From Neostapfia colusana (lineage: Eukaryota > Streptophyta > Magnoliopsida > Poales > Poaceae): a stretch of DNA of 64,000 nt. The DNA is taken from NCBI GenBank assembly GCA_030760725.1, contig JASWHV010000011.1, positions 19,803,501 to 19,867,500 on the forward strand, read 5' to 3'. The translations under genes were made by a program, and so were the position numbers. The notes under the pieces are model-generated. The model did not search any database and had not been told where the DNA came from. It saw only the letters and a program-made list of their open reading frames with translations. Below are positions 46,335 to 58,578 of this stretch, piece after piece (the first letter of the stretch is position 1; each line of letters opens with the position of its first letter).

Positions 46335-48803
46335 ACGGTTTGCCCATCTGTCTGTGGGTGGTACGCTGAACTACGGATCAGCTTCGTACCCAATGCAACA
46401 TGTAACTGCTCCCAAAAACGAGACATCCGATATGATAGTGCAGTGTACACCGTATAAGCAAAGAATCCGTGAGATGTACAGTTCAGCATACTTCTTGGCG
46501 TTGTAATTAGTATTGACCGGGATAAAATAGGCAACCTTCGTGAGCCAGTCGATGATCACCCACACTGAATCATGTTTCTGAAATGTAGTGGGTAAACCGA
46601 CGATGAAGTCCATGCTCACATCCTCCCACTTCCAGCCAGGAATGCCGAGCGGTTGCAACAGTCCCGGTTTCTTCATGTGGTCAGCCTTAATCCTCCGGCA
46701 TGTATCACACTCGGACACATATTTTGCAATCTCCCGCTTCATCCGTGTCCACCAATATTTGCCTCTGAGTTCTTGATGCATCTTGTTGCTGCCGGGGTGA
46801 ATAGAAAACTTTGACAAGAGAGCCTCGTCAAAAATTTTCTTCCTTGATTCCGGGTTACGGGGTACGACGATCCTGTCCTGAAACCACAGGACACCATCTC
46901 CGTCTTTCGGAAAAATTTCAGTTCCTCACTGTCTACACGTCTCCGCAAATGCGACATACCCTTGTCATGCTTCTGGGCTGCCTCTATCTTTTCACGGATG
47001 GTGGGGATAAGAGCTAAGTTGTAGAGAGCTCCATTGGGAACCCCATGCAATGGTGGCTCACTCTCTTCCAACGGGGTGATGGTCAGATTATGTACGTGTG
47101 ACTTGCGACTAAGGGTATCCGCCACCATGTTTGCCTTGCTGGGGTGATAATGGATTTTCATTCCATAATCTTTTATCAGTTCTAACCATCTTCTGTGCTC
47201 ATGTTAAACTCCTTCTGAGTGAATATGTACTTGAGGCTCTTGTAGTCGGTATATAAATGTAAGAAGTTACCGATTAGGTAGTGCCTCCACATCTCGAGTG
47301 TGAGTACCACGGCAGCAAGTTCTAATTCATGAGTTGGATAGTTTTGCTCATGATTCCGAAGCTGCTGTGATCCATACGCGACCACCCTTCGGTCTTGCAT
47401 CAGCACACATCCGAGCCCAATGCCGGATGCATCGTGGTACACATCGAACGGTTTTGTTGTGTCTGGCTGCGCAAAAACCGGTGCTGATGTTAGGTGCTTC
47501 ACTAATGCCTTGAATGCTGCTTCACATGCTGGACTCCAAACATATTTGATAGCCTTCATCAGCAGCTCGGTCATAGGCTTGGCAATCTTCGTGAACATAG
47601 GAATGAACCTCCGACAATATCTTGCGAGTCCGAGGAAACTCTGTACCTCGTGAACACACCTCGGGGACTTCCAATTCAGCACTTGTGTAATCTTGCTAGG
47701 GTCTATGGCGATGCCTTCCGCTGAGATGATATGCCTGAGGAAAGGTACTTGCGATATCCAGAATTCGCACTTGCTGAATTTTGCGTACAACTGGTGATCT
47801 CGCAGCCGTTGCAAGACTATACGCAGGTGCTTCATGTGTTCTTCCTCCGACTTGGAATAAACCAGGATATCATCGATGAAGACCACAACACACTTGGCCA
47901 TCTCTGGCATGAATACCGAGTTCATTAAATACATGAAATGAGCTGGAGCGTTGGTGAAGCCGAAGGACATGACTCATAAAGTCCGTACCTCGTCGAGAAA
48001 GCTGTCTTCGGAATGTCCTCAGCCCGTATTTTAATCTGGTGGTACCCTGATCTTAAGTCTATTTTTGAGAAGATCTTTGCTTCGACCAATTGATCAAACA
48101 ACACGTCGATCCGTGGTAACGGATACTTATTGTTGATAGTCACGGCGTTTAGTGTATGATAGTCCACGCAAAGCCGCAAAGTTTCATCTTTCTTCTTCAC
48201 AAATAATGCCGAACAGCCCCATGGCAAGGAGCTCGGCCTAATAAACCTCTTTTCCAGCAGGTCCGTCAATTGCGTTTTCAATTCTGCCAACTTCTTTGGT
48301 GCCATCTTGTACGGCCTTTCTGGATATTGGCATTGTTCCCGGTGCAAGCTCAATCTTGAACTCCACCTCCCCGTCGGGTGGAATACCCAGTAAATCATCT
48401 AGGAATACGTCGGGAAACTCAGGGACTACTGGAATATCTTCCAATCTGATATTGGTGGATTGGTATACGGTTGGAAGTTTTATTTCTGGACTGTCCAGAA
48501 ATAATGAATGAGACTCGTGCATTTCTGGGTGCAAATGCATGACTCGTAGGACGGTGTCTAAAACGGCGCCATGGCGGGTTAACCATGACATCCCTAAAAT
48601 GACATCGACCTTTTGTCCCTCTAAAGCTATGAGAGACGTAGGGTATACTCTACCCCCTAAGCATAATGGTGCTTTTGGAACCATCGTGCTTGCTGAAATT
48701 TTCCCACCCAGTGAACAAATCAAATATGGACTTTTGGTGGGTAGTATTTGTGAACTGTGATCAGCAATATAACCTTGGATAAAAAAATTATGCGTGGCAC
48801 CTT
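46335..48803 (-). pseudogene. pol: F: decayed Ty3/gypsy pol (protease to integrase)
   Basis: On the minus strand it runs protease (from GATHNF near 48800; the preceding Asp-Ser is cut off), RT (LPRIDVLFDQLVEA, KIDLRSGYHQIK), catalytic FIDD (near 47871-47888), RNase H (YHDASGIGLG), HHCC finger and integrase up to HPQTDGQT at 46335, where D1 interrupts it. Breaks include a 7-nt deletion near 47970, a 1-nt loss near 47190, and frame changes near 46860 and 46400. It is related to but clearly diverged from C. Its gag and LTRs are not in the window. Confidence 0.87.
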
Positions 48804-50778
48804 TAAAGGTCCCAAAAATATGAATACAAAGAAACTGGAGTTTGAAACAAACATTTGGTTTCATGTGTATGAAAATTGGAACTTCCTAAAACTTTTTCAC
48901 ATGTGATGATGCACATGAGAGCTCTCTCTACACAAGCTCATGTTTATTTGCATGCTAGCAACCAAGATGGATTTAAAACCAAAGATGTGAAGTATCATGT
49001 GCAAGAGAAAGTTGCAAATCAGATTGTGAAATAAATTTGTTCAACTCAAATTTTAAATGAGGGCAACACAATAGAAATGCGAACTGTTGTGTTCAAACTC
49101 TCATTTGCAGCAGCTAAATTAAAAATCAGATTTCATATTTGAATTCCTTAGGTCCAAATTAGTGGGTATGGAAAGTTTCATGAATTTTGGAGATGTTTTG
49201 CTATCCATTTTCGAAATGAACATTAAATTGCCTAGGAATTCAAATTCAAATTTGAATTTGGATGAAACCCGCCCAATTGTCCAAATGCGGTTCTGATTGA
49301 ATTTCCAAATATTGAATTTGGTTCTTTGCCAAAAATTGAGATCTTTTAGAAGATACGAGGGAGTTACTTGTGGGACCCACATGTCATTGGGGCAGTAAAA
49401 TTGCAACTGAAGCTTCAGTCCTCAATCACTGTTTTTCCACTCGAAGGCCACCGAGGCAACTCGAGCAGAACAGGGTCTCACCGGGGTGACACCGAGGGCA
49501 GGCCGAGGACACCTCTCGCCATTTTTCATCGCACTGGAGAGCTGTGCATGTGGTTCTTTCACTCTCTGCCGTGCTCCTTTTGCCCACAACATCGAAGCTT
49601 TGCCTCTGCTTTCCTCTCTCTCGCGCACACAAACAGAACACGCCGCCACTGTTTCGATTGATCGTGAACCGATGAGCTCCCACGAACAGAGACTCCTAAG
49701 TGGCAAACGTCACCGGAGAACTTCTCTCTTCGTCCTCGATGTGTCACCGAGCGAATTCGGGCTTTCCCACACTCGAGAACACTTGTTCCCGCGGCGGCCG
49801 AAAGAAAAAGCAACGAGGTGCTCTCGTGGACAGCCTCACCCGGAGCCTCTCACAGCCAAGCAAAGGTACCTTTGTACATGCCAATGTTCCGTTCTGCTCA
49901 CCTCCAAAGCTTGGCCTGAGGTTGATCATCGACGGCGGAATTTCCATTTTTCTTCTAATCAGTGCAAACCGACCCATGGGTACGGAATTGCAAAATTCGA
50001 ACTCAATTTTCGGTTTTGATTCACCAAACTTAGAAAAACTGAGCTATACTAGGTAGGAACCTTTTCTCTTTGAAACCCTAGCATGGAAACCACCCGGCGT
50101 AATTCAAGTTTTCTCATCGGCGACCGTAGCGGGGAGCCTCGGGCACAAGGTGAGAAGTACTTTAGAACCATTTCCGAACCCTTTTGAACCCATGTCGAGC
50201 TCCTACGGACTCAACCGGTGCTGTAGCACCAATTCACCGGGGTTTTGGCGGTCTAGAAGGGCCGGGCGACGTCGCCGAACTTCGGTACTAGCCGCCGCAC
50301 GTCGCGCACTAGGGTAGAGGCCTTGCCGGCTCGGGAAAACCTCACCAACGTGCTCAGCGCATCGAGGGCTGGCGGCGAGCAGGACCTCGGGATGAGGACG
50401 CGAGAGTGAGCTCCAGCAAGCTCCGTCGAGGGGAGCGGCGCGGGCGCGCGGGTGCGGCATGAGGTTGAAGAAGCGCCCGGTCCCACGCGTCAGCCGCAAA
50501 GGTCAAAGGGGCTGGATCTTCTGTGGCGCCGGATCAACGTGTGAAAACGCGTGAAAGATTCTGTAACCCGTTGTGTTCTTCTCCAAGAACGTGCCACGTC
50601 ACCCCGGACCCCACCGTCAGAATTTAAACTTTTTTCCCGATTTAATTTGAATTCCAGATTTTCTTCAAACTTTTGAAGAGCATAACTTTTGCTAGGAAAT
50701 TCCAAATTTAGTGATTCAAATTCGGTTAGATTCAGATTGAAAAACTCTATCCAAATATGCAACCCAATTTGTACGATA
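48804..50778 (+). mobile_element. E: D-like LTR fragment
   Basis: The right half follows family D (AGCATAACTTTTGCTAGGAA... to GCAACCCAATTTGTACGAT, compare 43965-44060 and 55735-55830). GTGGGACCCACATGTCA lies at 49372. It is cut on the right by C3 at 50779. The left edge in F's protease lacks a TG start, so it is also truncated there or the junction is rearranged. No acidic exons are reached. Long open frames here (e.g. 49486-50019) are GC-rich chance frames. Confidence 0.65.
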
Positions 50779-53777
50779 TGTAAAATCCCCAAAAAATGGT
50801 AGCAAGAAATTCAGTACATTTACACTTAGGAAAAATGAGGGGAATTAAAACTTTGAATTATAAAGGTGTGAGTTCAAAGTGAGGGTTCAAACTTCCCAAA
50901 ACTTCCAAACATGGAGATCTGAATTCATAACATGGATCTTCATATGTCAAATATTCAACCTCCCAAATTTGAGCTCATTAGGAGGGGTTCTAATATTTGT
51001 TTGGGATTAAAAGAGGAAGCCCTCGAATCTGAATTTAAAGTCTTCAATTTGCAAATTTGGTTCCACAAATGTGTTCTCCACATTTGAATTAGCAGCCATG
51101 CCAAAATTCATAAATGTTGGAGTTGGTTTGCAATGTTTTTGGAACAATGCAAAAGGAGAATTCAAATTCCAAATCAAATTCAAATAACTAAAATCAGTTC
51201 AAATTCCACACTAGAGTTCAAATTATTTGAATTCAAAGATTTCAAACCATGACTTTGGGAGGAAGCAAAGGAGTTAATTTGGAGACCAAATAGAAAATAT
51301 CAGTGGAAAAATTAGGTGGGAGGGGCCCCACATGTCAGCCACACAATTCCCTTTTTCCTCTCTGTTTTCTCCTCAGGCGATCACCGCATGCCACCGAGCT
51401 GCGGCCGCTCCACCGAGCTGATTGCCTCGCGTGCTCCTGAAGGCAGCTCGTGCGTGGGTGATCAAAGCAGCAGCACAAGTGAATTTCTTATCTTCTCCAC
51501 GTTTCACCGAAGCACCCTCAGCTTCTCTGCTCGAGCGCACGACCAAACCACCCGAGATACGTCGCTTCTCTCGGTCCCTCATCGCCGTTCACCCGTCGGC
51601 GATGTTAGCGCCTAGCTGAGCCACCCACAAGATCCACCGGCGCCTCCTCGATGATTTTCACCATCCTCAGCTCGTCCCCGACCTCCCCTCACCTTGCCCG
51701 AGCTGTTCTTCGCCTGAAGAAAACCGAGCTCCACCGGCTACTCGGTTCCACGTCTCGCGGCCGACTCCGACCTCCCCAGCGTGAGAAAAACCACACAAAG
51801 GAGCATCATGGGGTCTAGTTTCTCATACCGAAGTCCTTTTGTTCTTTATCACGGCTGGCTTGCTGAAATTTGTGGATCACCGCCGGTGCACGTGAAGAAC
51901 CAATCAAAACAAATTCGGTAAATTCTCTCCACACGTTTGATCATCGGTTCTCCGGTCCTAGACAGAGCTACTAGGGATCCTAGCGCCCTCCTATGCCAAA
52001 TACCGAAGCCAACCGGCAACCCTACAAGAGGGGCGACGGAAAATCCGCCAGCGGCTAAAATGTGGCGGTTCACCGGTGACAGCTATGTTGCCGCCATTGT
52101 TAGCTCGGGTTAAGGGTGGAGTCACGTTCTACAGGCTCTAGTGATGCTGTAGGGCAACTTTGCTAATTAAATAGGCTCAGGAAGGCCATGTTCCTCGCAG
52201 GTTCCGCAACTCTGAGCCACCCCACTGATGCCGAGTGGGTTCCGGTCACTTTCATGCGATGAAAGTTTGCCCGAGGGTTGCGCTGTGGTCCGAGGAACCT
52301 TTGGGGCAAAACTTCATAGAAAATGGTTGAGAATTGGAGGAGAACTAGTCGCGACATCATTGGTTCTGGCGTGCGAACAAGGGGTCTGTCGGGAGGTTGA
52401 AGACGACCGACCTGTGGACCTCACCGTCAGCCACCGGTTGGAATTATTTGAAGTTTCTGTTAAGCAAATAATTCCAGAAATTGGCTAATCTTTACAAGCC
52501 CATAATTTTTTGTACAAACCTTCAAAAAGGGTGAGACCAATTTTGTTGGAATCCTCATAAGGAGTACTTCGCAGAGGAATAACTTGCTTGCTATGAAAAT
52601 GCCCAGGAACTTCGGTAGAATTATTTTTATTAAATCCTTTTGAGATTTATTCCAGGAGCAATTCTTTATGAAACATTCCCAAATTTGGGCAGCTAATCCT
52701 TTTCATATTTTATGGTCTCCAGTAAAAATTTGAGCTTCCTTGGAGTTCATTTGCTAGGCTAAATTGCCTTCCAAAATTCAGCCTTTATTTGGAAATTCAA
52801 ATTATAAACAGAAACTTTTCGGAACTCCTGTCCAATTTCAAAAATTCATATCTCTCTGTTGGTAGCTCCAAAAATGGTGATACAACATTCTTTAGAACCA
52901 TAGAGACTTACCCTAATTAGATATTCCACTGTTAGACATGTTAAAACTCCAGATTTGGGTTCAAAATTCAGAGAAGCCTTGTACTTGTGGGAATTTTGGA
53001 GACCACAAGGTGCAATGAAATTTCTCTAAATTTTGCTCAGATCATCCTTAGAGAGTCTAGTATCCACTGGAAAAATCCCAAAGCCAACTAAGGAACCTAA
53101 ATAGCAGTAGCTATGAATAGATGTTTACTTCTTATAATTCCTTAGAACTTATGCATATATTTTGTTACATTTCATATAGTGACTGAAGTTGAGGATACGC
53201 CGGAGCCGTTGGACGTCCTCCCACCAGACGCTGACTTTCTGTTTAACTCGCAACCAGGCAAGCCCCGGTTTGCATTTAAGTATTTTTTCATAGTTTTCAT
53301 TTGTATCACTTATGTCTAGGGTGAAATGCTTGCATTAGAGTTAGGGTGACTGAAACCCCACTTGCATAACCTTAAAATCCTATGGAGGGATGGGTATTTT
53401 ACAAACTCGACAAGTAGAGAATGCCATGCTAATGTTCTTAGGATCTCGGTACAAGTCGAGTGTTGGAATCTACTCATGAGATAGGTATTTATTCACACGG
53501 TACGGAAAGAGGTAGATAATGGCTTAAGATTGTGAAACTGAGACCCAGCAGGGGGGATAGGATGCAGTGAGTGGAGGTCTCACGTGTGTAACCCTGCTGG
53601 TGACAATTGAGGACCGAGCCGTGTGCGGCCCGGCTGGACAAGTTTGAACAGTACCGGATGCATACTGGCACATGGGAACCAGGAAACCGATGTAATTGGT
53701 TAACCTGGGTGCCGAGGCTTACCCAACCGTTTCATAGGAGTGGGTTGAGGGTAGCAAGGTGTAAATCTGCCGGTGGG
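50779..53777 (+). mobile_element. Family C LTR, 3'-truncated (C3)
   Basis: It starts TGTAAAATCCCC at 50779 and matches the middle C LTR to about 36666 (CTGCCGGTGGGC), where it meets an inverted C LTR. It contains the GGGGCCCCACATGTCAGCC motif (51321) and an intact exon 2; exon 3 and the LTR end are lost. Confidence 0.88.
53180..53257 (+). other. Putative LTR-encoded acidic exon 2, copy C3
   Basis: Acceptor TTTCATATAG, donor CCAG|GCAAGC, 78 nt. It reads TEVEDTPEPLDVLPPDADF and on, with no stop. Compared with C4, about eight changes are silent and six or seven alter residues. Confidence 0.5.
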
Positions 53778-53790
53778 CGTGTCTGTGACC
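53771..53790. repeat. Centre of a large LTR palindrome
   Basis: C3 (plus) and C4 (minus) LTR sequences meet here. GGTGGGC on the left faces ACCACC on the right across about ten bases (GTGTCTGTGA). The arms extend to 50779 and, through the nested D2, to 61298. Confidence 0.85.
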
Positions 53791-54008
53791 ACCAGCAGAT
53801 TTAGACCTTGCTACCCTCAGCCCACTGCTATAAAACGGTTGGGTAAGCCTCGGCACCCAGGTTAACCAATTACATCTTTTTCCTAGTTGCCATATGCCAG
53901 TATGCATCAGGTACTGTTCAAACTTGTCCAGCAGGGCCGCACACGGCTCGGTTCTCAATCAACACCAACAGGTCTACGCACGTGAGACCTCCGCTAACTG
54001 CATCCTAT

Positions 54009-57000
54009 TGTAACAACCCTAACTTTTGTGAAGTTTGATGTCAACTTATGAAATAAAGTTAAGGCGATAAAAGACTATAGTTGTGTCACATGAAATGATG
54101 AACACAAATATGGACATGTGAGGGAGTTAAAAAAAATTCTAGACCATGCTCAGCACATGTTAACCTAGGGGAAAGAATTATACTCCCAAAACTCTAACTC
54201 ATGTGCACCTCCTCTATGAGTAGAGTGGAGGGAATTTAAATGCAATTTGAATTCTTTTAAGAGGATTCTTATCCAGATTGTATAAATGCATCCAAATGAA
54301 TTCACCGATGCATTCTCCATGTATCAATGAACTCGTGATCCAAATTTAGATATTTTTGGAGCTCGTATACCAATTGTTCCGGGAAATATTCGAGGGAGGG
54401 TTCAAATTTGAATTTGAATTCAAAAACTGAACCAAACGTGCTCAATTTTGAAATTTGAGTTTAGATGCAAATTCATCACTTCATGTTTGGTCTACCATCC
54501 AATTTTGGTGGAATTCGGACGAAGGCGGTGCGGGAATATCAAAGCACAGAGGAGGGAGATATTTAGGGGCTGTGGCCCACATGTCATACACACCCCAAAG
54601 CAAACCGCCTCTGTTCTGAGTTTTCTTCGGATGAGAGCGCAGCCCCTACCGACGTGCTCAAGCACCAGCTCCTGCTTCTATTCACGAGCTCAGCCTTATC
54701 TTCACTCAGCTGGTGCAACAAAGCAAGTTGCTTTACACTCCCTCGGTGGTCTGCTCCCGTTTGTTTATCTCCCGAGCAGAACAGCGCCCCTCTGCTTCTC
54801 TCGATCCCACACAGCCACCCGAGCGCCAGATGATTGATGTCTCCACAGCAAAGATCATCGCCAATGAGTGCTCTAGCCAGCTAACACCTTCCCTCCGCCG
54901 TCCCGAGCTCACCGGCGCCTAGAAACAGAAAAGTTTCTGCTGCTCCCGTGTTGAACGTCGGTGGACCGAAACTGATCACCGTGGCCAGCCTAAACCAGGA
55001 GTGATCACGCCCAAGCAAGCCACCCCATCGGTGCACCTACAAGTCTAGTTGCTCACCTCCAAAGCTCAGCCCTAGCCATTGATCACAGAGGGAGAATTTC
55101 AAATTTTTCTCCCGGGCGTCAGAAACGGACCTTGAGGTAAGGAATTGTAAAATTCGTCCTCAAATCGTGTTTGTTGGGTCTCAAACTTCACACACAGGAT
55201 GTTAACTTCCTAGCACACCTCCTCCATCGATTTTGGACCATGAAATTGAGTGTAGAGTGAGGAATCAGGGTTCTTTTTGAGGGTATACCGCTGGACCCTA
55301 TCGGGCGCACGGTGCCGATAGGTTTAGAGCCCTCCCCAGCTTGTTTAGACCTCATGCCGGTCTTCTACATGATCCCCTGGTTCTTTAGAGCCCAAGAACC
55401 GATCATTTGGTGGATAATTCACCGTGCACAACCTCGCCGGAGCCCTAGGGTTTGCTGTGGCCGGTGCGACCTGTTTTCCGGCGAGTTTCAGCCGCGGGCG
55501 ACCTCACCAACGTGTTCAGCATGGGGGAAAATGGGGGCGGGGGGGGGGGGGGGGGGGGGGCGGCCAGCAGGGGGTCCGGAGGTGGCTGGGAAGTGCTTTT
55601 CTGGTGACCTCGCCGGAGGGGGCCGCCACTGCCCTGTTTAGCGCGAGTCTGGAGGTTAGGGATGACTGGTGGGACCCACTGTCGGCATTTAAACATTTTC
55701 CAGATTTTCCCACTTCAGTTCAAACTTTGGAGAGCCATAACTTTGTGTAGGAATGTCCAAATATTGTGAAACAAATTTTATTGGATTCCCCTCAAAGAGT
55801 ACTATCAAGGGATGCAGCCCAATGTTTATGAAAATCCCTGGATTTGGCTCATTAATTCATTTAAATAAACATTGTATGAATTTTTACAGGAGTTCTGTTT
55901 ATTGGAAAATTCCAAAATTTGGACAGAGCATTCTTCCAAAATTCCTTGAACTCCAGTAAAAATTTCAGAGGCATTTGACCTCATTTGCTTGGTCAAATGA
56001 TGTGGTCATTCCTTATGTCTCTGAAAAATGGGAAAATGAACAGAGACATTTCCAGCTTTTTCCCAATCCTTCTAAAATCCATATCTCCATTTAGGAAACT
56101 CCAAAAATGGTAAAACCAATTCCTATATACCCAGGACAATTTGTATTCCACAAAAAGTCTTCTTTGCAGCATAGGAAAGTTTAATACATAGGGGGTAAAG
56201 GCAGATTAGTGAAAATCACATAAGGAATAATTGTGATCACCTTGAGCCATTTCATGAGCTCAATTTTTGCACCCTGCCTCAATGCCTTCCATGGAAGCCG
56301 TGGTTAAATTCTCAGCTTCATTGGACCTCTGGAACTTGAGCTACCATCTTTTAGGTTTAAGTGTTCATATAATGGACTTAATCACATGGTGATTACTAGT
56401 ATCTCCTTTTCACCCTAGCTTTCATCATCTCTAGGGTTGTAGATCCAAAAACAGAAACCTTGCTGTTGTTTGTCCATTTTAGGTGTGAGTTAACTGGTAT
56501 AACAGTTTTTAATCAATTTCTAAATTGCTTTTGAATACTTGTGCATAAATCATCTTAATAGCACGTGACGTCGGCGTTCGACGAGGACTCAACTCCGCAG
56601 CGAGGATCTCCATCTCGTGACGAGCTTGGCGGATTCTCCAGAGGAAGACTAAATCCTAGCTTCTAACAAAACCGTTGAGCAAGGCAAGCCCCGGTTTGCA
56701 TATCGTTACCGTTTTAAATTTTGCTTTACTTCACCTCATGGTTATTAGACTTGATATTGTGCATTATATCTAGGATGATTGAAACCCACTTGCATGGCTA
56801 TTACATCCCTGAGTAGAAGGTTTAGTGTAGGCTTTGCCTCATTGTAGATGCTAGGCTAATGTTGTAGCTAGCTCAGTAGAAGTTGAGTAGTAAAAATCTA
56901 CTCGCGAGAAAGGTCGAGTAATGGAGTTACTCGCGAGAGGTTGATGATAAGAGCACCCTCATGAAAATGAGATGGGGACGGGGATGTTCCTGTAGGATGG

Positions 57001-58195
57001 AGCGCTCAAGGTTGGTCTCGACCTGCGATGGGTGTGACAATGCTTGAGACCATATTTGGCCTGGACCGGGATGGTAAGGCAAATGTGGAGATTGGTTGTA
57101 GCCCTGTTCGTGTCGGTTAAGGACCGTATGTATGCGGCCCTGCTGGACAAGATTGAGCTGTACCGGGTATATAGTGGGGTATGGGACCCATGAAACCGAT
57201 GTAACTCGATGGACCATGATATAGAAACTCATCCTTCGCGTGGGAATGGCATTGAGTAGGCGGGAGGTGTAAATCCTTTAGCGGGCAACTTCACATTTCC
57301 GCGTAGAGGACCATCCTGCTCGGCGCGAAGCGTTTTTCTATGTTGGGGTGTCATGTGAAAGGTTGCTGCATACAACGTAAGAAAGAGCTCTTGAGAGAGT
57401 CTTTCGAGGTGGGTGTATGTGTCGTCTATTCTGGGTTGTTATTGATTCGAATCACCGTCGCTCGCGGAAGAGGATTGAGCATACTTGCCCACTGCACCAT
57501 GACGTAGTAAGAATAGGAACTAAGTCTCTTAACTTGCTGTTTGTGGATTAATCACTGTATTGGAACCTTGACTGAAGTAGATATAGAGCCAACTAAATTT
57601 CATTTCCACCTTAGGCTAGCAACATCGGGATAAGCGTTTCTTGTTTGATTGTAGACTTCCAATGTTGTGAGGCGTGAGGGCCACTAAAATGTAGGCTAAA
57701 AGAATCTGAACATAAGGATCAAGTTTAGTCAAGCTGCATTTTGCAAAATTCCTATTCCTACTGTCTTACTACCCCTGCATGTAGAGTTACATGTTTAGGT
57801 TGACGGTTAAGCCTTGTTGAGCCTTAGTGCTCACGGTTGTTTCTGAGTTGTTTTGCAGGTAGCAGGATGCCTGCTATGAAGAGGGTAGTTCGGTGAGACG
57901 ACGAACCTCACGGTTCGTTATACTGATTGGAAACCTAGCCTCTGCTTTTCTTTGGTGAAGCTAGTAGGAAGCGTTCACAGGCTGAACGACTTCTCTTCAT
58001 CGTAGTTAGGGTCGAGAGTGAGTAGATTGTCCAGCTAGTTTTAATTTCCGCTACGTGTGTACTTATGATGTAAAAGATCTTATGTTGAGTAACAAAACGG
58101 TTCCGTTATGTTCTTACGCCTATTTTCATGCATGCTGTTGGGTGTCGCATCGCACTGCACCACCCATTGCGATTCCCGGGCGTGGCTCCCTCACA
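54009..58195 (+). mobile_element. Family D solo LTR (D2)
   Basis: It runs TGTAACAACCCTAAC...GTGGCTCCCTCACA, 4,187 bp, flanked by CCTAT (54004-54008) and CCTAC (58196-58200), a target duplication with one mismatch. The flanks rejoin into C LTR sequence (GCATCCTA...CCCCCCTG). No internal domain is present. It holds a GTGGCCCACATGTCA motif (54569), a run of 22 G, a broken exon 2 (56562-56683, off frame by one) and an exon 3 acceptor TTTTGCAG at 57858 followed by a CYEEG-encoding stretch. Confidence 0.92.
55539..55560 (+). repeat. Run of 22 G
   Basis: An uninterrupted homopolymer inside D2, preceded by shorter G runs. It could form a G-quadruplex or reflect an uncertain base count. Confidence 0.9.
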
Positions 58196-58500
58196 CCTAC
58201 CCCCCCCTGTTGGGTCTCAGTTTCACATTCTTAAGAAATTCTCTACCTCTTTCCATTCCGTGTGAATAAATCCTATCTCACGAGTAGATTCCAACCACTC
58301 GACTCCTACCGAGATCCTAAGAACATTAGAATGGCATTCTCTACTACTCGAGTTTGTAAACTACCCAACCCCTCATAGGATTTAAAGTCATGCAAGTGGG
58401 GTTTCAATCACCCCGACTCTAATGCAACAATTTCAACCTAGACATAAGTTATACAAATGAAAACTTTGCAAAAGTTAATTAAATGAAAACTTGGGCTTTC

Positions 58501-58578
58501 CTGGTTGCGGGTCAAAAGGAAAGTTAGCATCGGGTGGAAAGACATCCAACGGCTCCGCGGTGTCCTCAACTTCGGTCA
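58501..58578 (-). other. Putative LTR-encoded acidic exon 2, copy C4
   Basis: 78 nt after the acceptor GAATATAG. It reads TEVEDTAEPLDVFPPDANF and on, with no stop. The donor has become AG|GAAAG, as in the middle C LTR. Confidence 0.45.
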
